64,000 bases of DNA from contig MENK01000014.1 of assembly GCA_001768235.1 (NCBI GenBank), forward strand, positions 128,977 to 192,976. Direction: 5' to 3'. The notes below the pieces were generated by a model that saw nothing but the letters and a program-made list of their open reading frames with translations, did not search any database and was not told where the DNA came from. This stretch comes from Bacteroidetes bacterium GWB2_32_14. Its GTDB lineage: Bacteria > Bacteroidota > Bacteroidia > Bacteroidales > UBA12077. Positions 51,366 to 61,255 of this stretch are shown in pieces; within the stretch, counting starts at the first letter, position 1; every line of letters begins with the position of its first letter. The translations under genes and the position numbers were made by a program.

Positions 51366-51620
51366 TCAGTTGCCCGCCTTCAGGTTTTTTTCGTATTCTT
51401 CAACAATTAATTTCGCGTTTTCATAATCCGCGTTTGAAATAAAAATTTTTATCGGGCTGGCACCCCCCGGCGATGTCCACCAGGGGGTTAATGTACCAAG
51501 AATTCCATCTTTCAAAAACGCTTTAATGCCTGCATTTTCCAACAAACTCTTGACAATAGCTGTTTGCCATGTTGTTCCGGCAAAAATTTCAATTATTTCA
51601 ACTTCTTTACCCGTGCTCAT
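51366..51620 (-). CDS. DUF2007-type putative signal-transducing protein
   Basis: EIFAGTTWQTAIVKSLLENAGIKAFLKD...IKIFISNADYENAKLIVEEYEKN. Confidence 0.75.
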   Translation of the reverse strand: MSTGKEVEIIEIFAGTTWQTAIVKSLLENAGIKAFLKDGILGTLTPWWTSPGGASPIKIFISNADYENAKLIVEEYEKNLKAGN

Positions 51621-51690
51621 GGATATTTTTTTTAATTATCGCTTTCGACAAACAGGGAGTTTAACAATCAGTTATAAATTTAGATGATAT

Positions 51691-53088
51691 TTATTTCAAA
51701 TTCAAAAATTTCTTTGCATTAGTAAATGCTATTCGCGTGAATTCCTTGTCAGGAAATACCCTGTTGAAATTGCCCAGGTAAATATTTAAAGAATCGGTAT
51801 ATAGCAAATCGAGATAAAAATCGGAACCGTAAAGGATTTTACTTTTCACATAATCCGACGCGTTTTTATAATACATATCGTAAAATGATTGCAAGCCGAT
51901 TTCATCTTTACTTGGGTCGTTCAGGTTGCACCAGCACGATAAATCGGTATGCATATTCGGGTATTTCGGATTACCAATCATGCTGTAAATTTTTTTCTGC
52001 CAGTCGGCATTCCCGTTTCCAAAATGGGCCAGGTTTAATTTAAGCGTCGGGTATTTTTCCATTACTTTTTCCCAAATATCGGGATGATTAAATTTTGTAG
52101 CCCTCTCCTGCACCCAGCCTGTAGAAAAAGCTTTGCTTAAACTCACCGGGCCATGCACTTCTTTTACCCCATTATCGTAAATTAATCCATCTATTTCCAC
52201 GCTGCCAAGCGGTGTGGCAAAACCACCAAACGAGTGGTGTGCAGTAATCGGGATGTTATGCTGAACACAAAAATCGTACAACCCGCCCGGTTTCATTAAA
52301 TCGGTATCGGCTGGCGAATACCCGTTTGGGGCATACAGCTTTACCCCGCAAAATATGTTTTCTGCATATATTTCGTTTATGAATTTATCAATAATACCTT
52401 CTCTCCGCGGGTCGATAGCAATAAACGGATATACATCGTCAGGATGGGTTGCTTTAAGCTGGGAAATATCTTTTAATTGAATATCGTAATTGGTAACAAG
52501 CGATACCATCAGGTTCTGGCTTGCCATTTTTTCATCTTTGAAAAGGTCAAGCTCTGCTTCCAGTTCCTTGCTTAGCTTTTGTAATTCGGCCAAATCACCG
52601 TGATCGTGGTTTAACCTGTCGGCCATTTTCATACCCGAAATAATAATCATTGCTTCCTGGATAAACGACTTATTGCTTGCATGCAATTCGTCAACAATTC
52701 GTTGGTATTCTGCAACGATAAGGTTCTGGTGCGACATAAAATCTACGCTACCCCCGGTACGTTCGGCAACAAAAACACATTCCAGGTCGAACATAAGCGG
52801 GGCAACCTTAAAACTTACCCCATAGCTGCTTTCCATTTTTGCCAGGATATCCTCTTCCGAACCCGAGAACCCTGTTTTAAGAAAATTCAGGATACGCCTT
52901 AACATTTGTATTTTCCCGCGTACGCGTTCAAAAATATTTTCTTTTGCAGCCAAAGTTTTCTGAGCGGCTTTGTCTTTTTCCTGTTCTTTAGGGAAACCAA
53001 AAATGATTTCGAATAATAAACGCAGGTTAATCGTTTCTTTGCCTGTAAACAAATGGCAATGACTGTCGTAATTGGTAATGTTTTGCAT
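51691..53088 (-). CDS. Amidohydrolase family protein (TIM barrel)
   Basis: NYDSHCHLF, ITAHHSFGG, LNLAHFGNG, LYGSDFYLD metal-ligand-like motifs. Confidence 0.82.
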   Translation of the reverse strand: MQNITNYDSHCHLFTGKETINLRLLFEIIFGFPKEQEKDKAAQKTLAAKENIFERVRGKIQMLRRILNFLKTGFSGSEEDILAKMESSYGVSFKVAPLMFDLECVFVAERTGGSVDFMSHQNLIVAEYQRIVDELHASNKSFIQEAMIIISGMKMADRLNHDHGDLAELQKLSKELEAELDLFKDEKMASQNLMVSLVTNYDIQLKDISQLKATHPDDVYPFIAIDPRREGIIDKFINEIYAENIFCGVKLYAPNGYSPADTDLMKPGGLYDFCVQHNIPITAHHSFGGFATPLGSVEIDGLIYDNGVKEVHGPVSLSKAFSTGWVQERATKFNHPDIWEKVMEKYPTLKLNLAHFGNGNADWQKKIYSMIGNPKYPNMHTDLSCWCNLNDPSKDEIGLQSFYDMYYKNASDYVKSKILYGSDFYLDLLYTDSLNIYLGNFNRVFPDKEFTRIAFTNAKKFLNLK

Positions 53089-53331
53089 GGTTAATGAATT
53101 CGTTTGATTTTAGATTTATAATAGTTATTAGTACATTCTTTTTTAAATACAGTAGGACGTTTATTTATTTTTTATTTAATGCATTAGTAAAAGCCCATAA
53201 TGGTTGACGGGATTGTGCGTGTGGGATTACGTGGCGATTCCCTGTCAGTTTACACCGACTTTTTTTACGAGCCACAAACATTCGAAAACATCTGAAACCC
53301 TTATTGACTATGAGCCGATATTAGCACACGT

Positions 53332-53949
53332 TTATTTTATCATATTATTAATCATTTCAATTATTAATGGAGTAGCAGCATTTCCAACAACTCCCTCCAA
53401 TATGCTCCTAACAGTCTTCAAAGATTCTGTCAGAATGATATTTTTTGGTTTTGGTGATTTAATCTGAGATTTAAGTGTCTCTATTTCGGAAACTAATTCA
53501 TCAAACATCAATCTATCAAGTATAATTTGCTCTTTAATATTCTCAATCTCGTTAATTATCTTTTTTAAGTCTTCTGTCTTATCAGCACTAAAATTAATTG
53601 TTTGAGTCGAATAACTTGACCCTTGTTGGATCGCTGAGTTATTCATATTCTCTATGTGTATCACATTCATAGGTAGAAAATGTTGAGTTGGAAAATCTGG
53701 ATTTGATTGAACTTCTTCAATTTCAATTATCCCATAATGTGTAATCGCAATTCCTCCACCTAATGCTTTGGGTTCTATTAATCCCTCGCCAATCAGATAA
53801 TCAACTACATTATGTATTTTTCCTCTATCAAATCCCAATTCATCTCCTAATTTCCACATATTTATCATATATGCTGAATTACCATCTGTAGTGTCATATA
53901 GTTTTTGTAAGAACAAAAATCTATCTTTCTTTTTATCTTCTATACTCAT
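53332..53949 (-). CDS. Winged-helix-like protein with NNSAIQQGS segment and C-terminal hydrophobic helix
   Basis: N-terminal wHTH-like region, middle IENMNNSAIQQGSSYSTQTINF, C-terminal VRSILEGVVGNAATPLIIEMINNMIK. Confidence 0.65.
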   Translation of the reverse strand: MSIEDKKKDRFLFLQKLYDTTDGNSAYMINMWKLGDELGFDRGKIHNVVDYLIGEGLIEPKALGGGIAITHYGIIEIEEVQSNPDFPTQHFLPMNVIHIENMNNSAIQQGSSYSTQTINFSADKTEDLKKIINEIENIKEQIILDRLMFDELVSEIETLKSQIKSPKPKNIILTESLKTVRSILEGVVGNAATPLIIEMINNMIK

Positions 53950-54040
53950 TGGTTGTTTTTATTAAATGGGTGCTAACATGTGTTACGCACTCTCATTGTT
54001 CTAAAAAACTAATGTTCTTAATAGGATCAATATTTCCAAT

Positions 54041-54370
54041 TTATTTGTGTCGCAAGCAATCTCCAAAACCATCAAAAGCATCTTTTACTTCTCCATCGGA
54101 ACTTGCTCTACCCAGATTAACTTCTAAGTTCCTAAAACATTTAGATAGTCTAAATCTAATTTGAATTGCTACATCTGTCGTCAGTTTATCATCAAAAATA
54201 TCTTTAAACTCTTTTGCTTCCGGCAATTTTTCAATCATTACGGAAGCATATTCTTTTTTTGTCATTAAAATTGATGCCGCTATCAAAGGATATTCTTTTA
54301 CCACTGATTTCCATTGACTGGCAATTTCTTTTTCCAAAAACCCTTTTAAATTGACTTCTTTTGTTTTCAT
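54041..54370 (-). CDS. Hypothetical protein, 109 aa
   Basis: Complete ATG-initiated ORF in minus-strand series; no recognised family. Confidence 0.5.
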   Translation of the reverse strand: MKTKEVNLKGFLEKEIASQWKSVVKEYPLIAASILMTKKEYASVMIEKLPEAKEFKDIFDDKLTTDVAIQIRFRLSKCFRNLEVNLGRASSDGEVKDAFDGFGDCLRHK

Positions 54371-54573
54371 AAATATATACTTTAAAAATTAGTATCTTTA
54401 TTTTAGTGGCGTCTCTTTTTTAAAATCTGTCATCGTCCGCACTTTGTCCTAAGCATGAAATACAATCACAATCAAATAAATATTAATGCACCAAACTTTA
54501 AGCGTAGTAGAAAATTCACTTAATTGCTTAATAATCAGTGTTTTATGCCGTTTGTTGTATACCGTTTTTCTTA

Positions 54574-54783
54574 TTACTTAAAAAGTCTAAGTCTTGTTGT
54601 CTGTTGCGTTAAAACATCAATAATGTGCCTTTCGTTACCCGGCTTTTGTCTGTGCTTTTCGGCATCTTCATATGCCTCATCTGAATTATTCCGCCATTTA
54701 CCATGATAGTTGCAAGTCATACAAACTGCTTGATGTTTAATTAACATCGAAGCCATTTCATTTGAAAATGTTGTCTTAGCCAT
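54574..54783 (-). CDS. Small protein with CxxC...H motif
   Basis: VCMTCNYHGKWRNNSDEAYEDAEKH; next to 54785-56167. Confidence 0.5.
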   Translation of the reverse strand: MAKTTFSNEMASMLIKHQAVCMTCNYHGKWRNNSDEAYEDAEKHRQKPGNERHIIDVLTQQTTRLRLFK

Positions 54784-54784
54784 A

Positions 54785-56167
54785 TTACTTTGATTTTACG
54801 TTTGTTTTAAAATTGAATGGAAAAGTGACTCTTAATCCGTAGTCACTCCTTTTTACCAAACTTTCTTCCGAATGTCTATTGTTTGCCAAATCGAACAAAT
54901 TTGCATAGGGTTCTATGTTAACAATATTGCCGCTTTCAGTTTTGTTTTTAAACGTAAATAAAAAACCAAAACCAAGATTAGTAATAGGTTCTATTCCTGT
55001 CGCAATTTTTTCTTCTGGGTAGATGTGAATTGCTGCTTTATTGTCTTTAAAAAGAAAATAGTAAAAGTCAGCGTTGAATGACACTGTGTGTAAACTGTCT
55101 TTGTATGCACCTTTGTATGCGTTGTATTTATCAGTAATTTTTCTTTCATTGTTTGGTCCATAGCTTTCTGCTTCACTTATTTCAACTTTTGTAAGACTTG
55201 AAAGGTTATCTTCGAATGAATATTTTGCACCAACCGATATGAAGAATGTTTTATATGCAACAGGTGTATAGATGTAATAGTTGTATTTTAATTCAACCGA
55301 ATGGGAAAGAAAATTGTGCTTAGAAACTTGGCTATCAAAAGGTGATGAAGGGTCAAAAAGTTTAAATGAATTGTTTGAAATACCATACCCGATGGAAAAC
55401 CAACCTAACTTAAATCCTGAAATTTTTATATTCGACTCAATTGTATCTAACTTTAAATTATACCAATTATTTAATTCTGTCTCTTGTTGTGATTTTGATG
55501 GGATTTTTGCGAGTTGGTCTTGATTGAACGCTAATTCGGAATTTTGTTTTTCCAAGTCAATTTGTAATTTCTTTGTTTGCAACGCTAAACTGTCTTTGTT
55601 TAATGTAGTGGTTGTATCTATTAGCTTTCCAATATCAGTTATTGCTTTTTCTTTTTTCTTAATTTCACTTTGGATTTTAACAATCTCAATATTTAATTCA
55701 TTTTTAGCATTTTCATGCTCTAATTCAATTTTCTTTATTTTATACTCTTGCTTTAGTTTCCCTTCCTGCTTTTTGTATTTTAAATATTCAGAACGAAAGT
55801 ATTCTATGGTTTTCTTTTTGTGAAAAAGAAAATTATACTGAACGTCTGCTCCAAATTTTGTATTGAATTCTGTGTTTGAAAAGATTGAAAGTAATCCGTC
55901 AGTTATCCCACCATTTGCTTTGATTCCAAGTATTGAGCCGTTTTTGAACACAATATTACCTGCAAAATTAAGTTCTGCATCTTTCGCGTCGATTGATGCA
56001 AAGTTCCCAATAATATTATTGGATTCTGGATTTATAAGATTAGCGAATTCTTTGTAAATTAATCGTTTCACTAACTTTTGGTCAAAGTGAATACTCGTGT
56101 CTTGGACTTGTCCATAACCTTTTAGGCATAGAGCCAATAACAATATTAAAGTAAATTTCTGTTTCAT
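54785..56167 (-). CDS. Exported protein with coiled coil and outer-membrane-like C-terminal region
   Basis: Signal peptide, long Lys/Glu coiled coil, repeated aromatic beta-strand-like segments to C-terminus. Confidence 0.6.
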   Translation of the reverse strand: MKQKFTLILLLALCLKGYGQVQDTSIHFDQKLVKRLIYKEFANLINPESNNIIGNFASIDAKDAELNFAGNIVFKNGSILGIKANGGITDGLLSIFSNTEFNTKFGADVQYNFLFHKKKTIEYFRSEYLKYKKQEGKLKQEYKIKKIELEHENAKNELNIEIVKIQSEIKKKEKAITDIGKLIDTTTTLNKDSLALQTKKLQIDLEKQNSELAFNQDQLAKIPSKSQQETELNNWYNLKLDTIESNIKISGFKLGWFSIGYGISNNSFKLFDPSSPFDSQVSKHNFLSHSVELKYNYYIYTPVAYKTFFISVGAKYSFEDNLSSLTKVEISEAESYGPNNERKITDKYNAYKGAYKDSLHTVSFNADFYYFLFKDNKAAIHIYPEEKIATGIEPITNLGFGFLFTFKNKTESGNIVNIEPYANLFDLANNRHSEESLVKRSDYGLRVTFPFNFKTNVKSK

Positions 56168-56804
56168 ATTCGTGTCGTTTTAAAATGGCACACAACTAAT
56201 TTATAGGAACCTATTTATTATATTTATATTACCATTTTGGATATGTAATTAATCCATTTAGCATATATAAATCAAACTTCTTAAAAATCACGTTCTTAAA
56301 GTTGCAATAAATATTAACCAAAAAGAAAGTTCATATTAAAAAATTGCACATCCTTTCACTTATATGTGCTGCTTTTTTAAAAAAGGTAACCCGGTTTGCT
56401 GTATGTTATAAAACATGTTTGAACATAGAGACGTGCAAGGGTTTGGGAAATAAAAGTCTAATGTTTTTAAGGCATTGTTATATATTAAAATTTTGTTGCC
56501 CGGTAAAATCTTTAATATCTTAATTATATACTGAAATATAAAGGCACCCGTGTTTCTGTCGCCCGTATCGGGCTTCCTTTTTTTATTTGTATAGTTTTAG
56601 TTCCAATGAAACTAACAAGCCCCATCGGGCAAAAGGAAGGCAACAGCTCGTAAATAAGAAAAGTACCGCTGGTACAACAGGTTTACAGATTTTCAGGTTT
56701 AACCAGACAGCGATATAAAAATGCACTTAACAAGAAAATAACATCGAAAAACTTTTGTATAAGCGGGTTAAAAGGTTAAGAAAAAGAATCCCGAAAAATT
56801 GGCT

Positions 56805-56812
56805 TATCTTTG
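56805..56812 (+). promoter_or_regulatory. Bacteroidota -7 element TATCTTTG of era
   Basis: Exact TAnnTTTG 23 bp upstream of era ATG. Confidence 0.5.
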
Positions 56813-56835
56813 CAGCAATCTATATAATTTTTTAA

Positions 56836-57717
56836 ATGTCACATAAATCAGGTTTTGTAAATATACTGGGTAATCCCAACGTGGGCAAATCAACTTTAAT
56901 GAACGCCCTGGTGGGAGAGAAACTTTCAATAATCACATCGAAAGCCCAAACCACCCGCCACCGCATAATGGGTATTGTTAATGGCGACGATTTCCAGATC
57001 GTGTATTCCGATACCCCGGGTATTCTTAAACCCAACTACAAGTTACAGGAAAAAATGATGGGCTACGTGGGTTCTGCTTTCGAAGATGCCGATATTATCC
57101 TGTATTTAACCGATGTAATCGAGAAATCGGATAAAAACCAACTGTACATCGATCGCCTTTCGCAGGCAGATGCCCCCGTGTTATTGCTTATAAATAAAAT
57201 TGACCTTTCGAACCAGGAAGATTTGGAAAAGATTGTTGACAGGTGGAAAAAGATTTTACCAAAAGCAGAAATAATTCCTATTTCGGCATTAAAGAATTTT
57301 AATCTCGAATATGTATTAAAACGTATTATTGAAAAACTTCCCGAAAGCCCGCCTTATTTCCCGAAAGATTCGTTTACCGATAAAACGGAACGTTTCTTTG
57401 CATCTGAAATTATTCGCGAGAAAATATTGCTCAACTACCAGAAAGAAATTCCGTATTCGGTAGAAGTGGAAATCGAGGAATTTAAAGATACTGAAAAGCT
57501 GCTCCGCATGCGTGCAATTATTTACGTGATACGCAGTTCGCAAAAGGGAATTATTATCGGCCACAAGGGCGAAGCACTAAAAAAAACGGGAACAGAAGCA
57601 CGCAAAGATCTCGAAGATTTTTTCGGCAAAAAAGTTTTCCTGGAGATGTTTGTTAAGGTTAGCAAAGACTGGCGTGACAAAGACCGGACATTAAATAATT
57701 TTGGATACACTATTTAA
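56836..57717 (+). CDS. era: GTPase Era
   Basis: [27 protein letters not shown]-domain tail GIIIGHKGEALKKTGTEARKDLEDFFGKKVFLEMFVKVSKDWRD. Confidence 0.96.
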   Translation: MSHKSGFVNILGNPNVGKSTLMNALVGEKLSIITSKAQTTRHRIMGIVNGDDFQIVYSDTPGILKPNYKLQEKMMGYVGSAFEDADIILYLTDVIEKSDKNQLYIDRLSQADAPVLLLINKIDLSNQEDLEKIVDRWKKILPKAEIIPISALKNFNLEYVLKRIIEKLPESPPYFPKDSFTDKTERFFASEIIREKILLNYQKEIPYSVEVEIEEFKDTEKLLRMRAIIYVIRSSQKGIIIGHKGEALKKTGTEARKDLEDFFGKKVFLEMFVKVSKDWRDKDRTLNNFGYTI

Positions 57718-57727
57718 AGAATAACAA

Positions 57728-58069
57728 ATGCAGGAGTTAGAACAAAAAACATACAATTATACAGTACAAACCATCGGTTTTATTAAATCGCTGGAAAAAG
57801 AATTGCCCCACCTGGTAAACGAAGAACTCAGAACAACTGCCGGAGCTGTGTCGCTTAAGTTTATGGATGCCATGGAGTCGATTGAAAACAAAGATTTTTC
57901 CGACAATATAAAAAAAAGTTTCGATAATGCCAGGCGCTCGTTCGAAATCTTAAAAACACTGAATTGCAGTGCGAACAAAGAACTGGAGAAACAAAAAGCA
58001 TTTTTGTTATCCGAATCGCACGAGATAATTGAGAAACTCAATTTTATAATCAGCAAGTTAATTTATTAA
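57728..58069 (+). CDS. Helical hypothetical protein between era and der
   Basis: 113-aa alpha-helical ORF, co-oriented, 10-15 bp gaps on both sides. Confidence 0.6.
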   Translation: MQELEQKTYNYTVQTIGFIKSLEKELPHLVNEELRTTAGAVSLKFMDAMESIENKDFSDNIKKSFDNARRSFEILKTLNCSANKELEKQKAFLLSESHEIIEKLNFIISKLIY

Positions 58070-58084
58070 ACAACATAAAATCAA

Positions 58085-59380
58085 ATGATATTAGCAATTG
58101 TAGGAAGGCCCAACGTAGGTAAATCAACGCTTTTTAACCGTTTAACAGGAACAAAACATGCCATAGTTGATGAAACCAGCGGTGTAACAAGAGACCGCCT
58201 TTACGGAAAAGCCGAATGGTCGGGGAGAGAATTTTCTGTAATCGATACGGGGGGGTACGTTCGTAATTCGGACGATATTTTCGAGGAAGAAATACGCAAG
58301 CAGGTTGATATTGCCATTGAAGAGGCCCATGTTGTTCTTTTTGTTGTTGATGTTACCAGCGGTGTTACCGACCTCGATAATTCGGTAGCCGAAATTTTAC
58401 GCAAGTCGAAAAAGAAAGTCATCCTGGCTGTAAATAAAGTGGATAACAACGCCCGTATTATCGAGTCGCATGAATTCTACAAGTTTGGTTTAGGCGAACC
58501 ATTCTGTATATCATCGATAAACGGGAGTGGCACAGGCGAACTGCTCGACGAGGTAATTAAATATGTTGAAACAGACCTTCCCGCTGAACTCGAAATACCC
58601 AAGTTTGCTGTCGTGGGACGCCCGAATGTAGGTAAATCGTCGCTTGTAAATGCTCTTTTAGGTGAAGAACGCAATATTGTTACTCCAATTTCAGGTACTA
58701 CCCGCGATTCCATTTACACCCGTTACAACAAGTACGGGCACGATTTCTACCTTGTTGACACGGCGGGGTTACGTAAAAAGGGCAAGGTTAACGAAGACCT
58801 AGAGTTTTTCTCTGTAATGCGTTCCATACGCGCAATAGAAAATGCCGACGTGTGTCTTTTAATGCTTGATGCTGCCCAGGGCCTCGAAGCCCAGGATATG
58901 AACATTATAAAAGTTATCCTTAAAAACAACAAGGGACTGGTTGTCCTTGTAAACAAGTGGGATTTATACGAGAAAGATACCAATACATCAAAACACTATA
59001 TCGAACAGATAAAACAGAAAATCGCTCCTTTTGTAGATATTCCAATAATTTTTACATCCACGGTTACCAAACAACGCATAAACAAAGTATTGGAAGAAGC
59101 AATGCGGGTTCACGAGAACCGTCAGCGACGCATTTCTACAGCTAAACTGAATGATATTATGCTTGAGGTTATTGCCAGCTACCCGCCACCGGCAGTAAAA
59201 GGGAAATATGTAAAAGTAAAGTATGTTACCCAGTTAAATACACATTACCCATCGTTTGTATTTTTCTGTAACCTGCCTCAGTACGTGACCGATGCATACA
59301 AGCGGTATCTGGAAAATAAGCTTAGAGATAAGTTTGACTTTACAGGAACACCCATACAGATATATATGCGAAAAAAATAA
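58085..59380 (+). CDS. der: GTPase Der (EngA)
   Basis: Two tandem G domains [14 protein letters not shown] and [14 protein letters not shown] plus KH-like C-terminus. Confidence 0.97.
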   Translation: MILAIVGRPNVGKSTLFNRLTGTKHAIVDETSGVTRDRLYGKAEWSGREFSVIDTGGYVRNSDDIFEEEIRKQVDIAIEEAHVVLFVVDVTSGVTDLDNSVAEILRKSKKKVILAVNKVDNNARIIESHEFYKFGLGEPFCISSINGSGTGELLDEVIKYVETDLPAELEIPKFAVVGRPNVGKSSLVNALLGEERNIVTPISGTTRDSIYTRYNKYGHDFYLVDTAGLRKKGKVNEDLEFFSVMRSIRAIENADVCLLMLDAAQGLEAQDMNIIKVILKNNKGLVVLVNKWDLYEKDTNTSKHYIEQIKQKIAPFVDIPIIFTSTVTKQRINKVLEEAMRVHENRQRRISTAKLNDIMLEVIASYPPPAVKGKYVKVKYVTQLNTHYPSFVFFCNLPQYVTDAYKRYLENKLRDKFDFTGTPIQIYMRKK

Positions 59381-59384
59381 ACAG

Positions 59385-59876
59385 GTGACTCGTTTTGTAA
59401 AAATATCGTTGGTTTTGTTTATCGGCATAGTGCTATCATGCGAAAAAGCTGAAGAATATTCGATTGTACCCGAAATAAAATACAGCGATTTTTATTTAAT
59501 ACCCGGGGTTAGTGGTTCTACTATTGCTACAGGAGTTCTTGTTTTTTCATTTACCGATGGTGATGGCGATATTGGCAATTTCAACAATCCCGACGAAGAC
59601 AATGAAGCCGACTCGTTGAACATGTTTATTTTTGGCTCGTACATTGATGGCGGTGAATTAACTCCTTTTTATACCAACAGCTTAAACCTGCCGTATATTG
59701 AAGAAGGTATTTACAGGAAAAGTATCAGGGGCGATATTGAAATTGAAATCGACCTTACGATACTGACTCCCGATACTTTGCAATACTCTTTTTATTTAGT
59801 TGACAGGGCAGGGCATCAGAGCAATACCGAAGCAACCCCTGTTTTGATTATTTCTGAACTTTTGGAACAATTATAA
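59385..59876 (+). CDS. Lipoprotein of unknown function (GTG start)
   Basis: VTRFVKISLVLFIGIVLSCEK lipobox; the 59292 start in the ORF track overlaps der. Confidence 0.65.
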   Translation: MTRFVKISLVLFIGIVLSCEKAEEYSIVPEIKYSDFYLIPGVSGSTIATGVLVFSFTDGDGDIGNFNNPDEDNEADSLNMFIFGSYIDGGELTPFYTNSLNLPYIEEGIYRKSIRGDIEIEIDLTILTPDTLQYSFYLVDRAGHQSNTEATPVLIISELLEQL

Positions 59877-59913
59877 CATTATCTTGTTTTTAAACTAAAC
59901 CGATTACAAAACA

Positions 59914-60654
59914 ATGATGATAACAAGAGATATAAAAATGGCTGATGTAATTCATATGAATCACTTTAGCCTGTCGATACTCGACCGCTTTGGCATTGAG
60001 CTGGGTTTCGGTGATAAAAGCGTTGACGAAACATGCAAAGCCTATAACGTTGACACCGATTTCTTTCTTGAAATCATTAATGCCTTTGTTGACAAGGATT
60101 ATTTTCCTAAAAAACAACTGCAAAGCTTTCCTGTAAAACTGATTACCGAGTATCTTCAAAAAACACACGATTACTACATGCAGGTTAAAGTTCCTGAAAT
60201 TGAATCGCTCATTGAACAAATGGTATTAACCTGCTACACTCAAAAAGAAAATATAAGTCTTTTGGAACGCTTTTTCTCGGGATATAAAACAGAACTTAAA
60301 AATCATATCCAGCGCGAGGAAAAAGTAGTTTTTCCATACACTCACCTGATTGAAAATGCCTTTTATTCAGAAAGAATCGACAAGAAGGTTCTCCAGCAAA
60401 TGGAAGATTATTCGATAGATATTTTCGAAAAAGAACACGACGATATTGAAGAAAAACTTTTTGATCTTAAAAATATAATCATAAAATACCTGCCCCAACC
60501 CAATAACAAAAACCTGTGCCATAATTTATTGCACGAGCTTTTCGGGCTGGAAAAAGACATTAACGATCATTCCCGGATTGAAGACAAGGTGCTTGTACCC
60601 AAAATCCGAGAAATGGAAAAAGGAATCAAAAAGAAAGCCGGAATAATTGCTTAA
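59914..60654 (+). CDS. Hemerythrin-domain protein (RIC/ScdA-like)
   Basis: N-terminal DUF542-like region ILDRFGIELGFGDKSVDETCKAYNVD and hemerythrin helices with spaced His/Glu (HIQREEKVVFPY, EHDDIEE, HSRIEDKVLVPK). Confidence 0.82.
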   Translation: MMITRDIKMADVIHMNHFSLSILDRFGIELGFGDKSVDETCKAYNVDTDFFLEIINAFVDKDYFPKKQLQSFPVKLITEYLQKTHDYYMQVKVPEIESLIEQMVLTCYTQKENISLLERFFSGYKTELKNHIQREEKVVFPYTHLIENAFYSERIDKKVLQQMEDYSIDIFEKEHDDIEEKLFDLKNIIIKYLPQPNNKNLCHNLLHELFGLEKDINDHSRIEDKVLVPKIREMEKGIKKKAGIIA

Positions 60655-61252
60655 TACTATGCCAGGAATTCAACTTCTTATTTTGGAGGAATCAATAATT
60701 ATTCAGCATGGATTATCGGCTGTTATTGAAAAAATACCGGCAATTCGTGATATTCGTTTTGTGAATTCATCCCGGGAATTGTTATCGTTTTTAAAACATA
60801 TTACCCCTGGTTTAATCATTTTAAACCCCTGTTTAATCGAAAAAAATCATTTAAAATCGATCGATGAAATTGTTAAAAAAGAAAAAATAAAAACCATTTC
60901 GATACACTACGATAAAATACAGGCCACACCTTCGATTCACGGGAATAATACCATTGATTTGAGCTACAGCGAAGAACAAATCAGGGAAGTAATAAGGGCT
61001 GAACTGGGTACCCTGCAACAGGAAAAGAAACCGAAAGAAAAAGAAACATTAAGTACGCGCGAAGAAGATATCGTGCGTGAAATTGCAATGGGTTTATCGA
61101 ATAAAGAAATTGCCGACAAACTGTTTATAAGCCAACATACCGTGATAACCCACAGGAAAAATATAACCCGAAAGCTTGGAATAAAATCCGTTTCGGGTAT
61201 TACTATTTATGCTATACTGAACAAATTAATCCGGATGAACGAAATGGAATAA
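60647..61252 (+). CDS. LuxR-type response-regulator-like transcription factor, degenerate receiver
   Basis: C-terminal LSTREEDIVREIAMGLSNKEIADKLFISQHTVITHRKNITRKLGIKS; 8-bp overlap with hemerythrin gene. Confidence 0.88.
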   Translation: MLNTMPGIQLLILEESIIIQHGLSAVIEKIPAIRDIRFVNSSRELLSFLKHITPGLIILNPCLIEKNHLKSIDEIVKKEKIKTISIHYDKIQATPSIHGNNTIDLSYSEEQIREVIRAELGTLQQEKKPKEKETLSTREEDIVREIAMGLSNKEIADKLFISQHTVITHRKNITRKLGIKSVSGITIYAILNKLIRMNEME

Positions 61253-61255
61253 AGA

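Noticed and set aside
56600-56660. GGGCAAAAGGAAGGCAACAGC resembling the SRP RNA GGAAGGAAGCAGC core
   Set aside because: Lacks the expected asymmetric loop and long flanking helix; similarity is short and probably chance.
59292-59384. Upstream extension of the lipoprotein ORF into der
   Set aside because: A GTG start at 59385 gives a proper lipoprotein signal peptide; the extension is out-of-frame der sequence.
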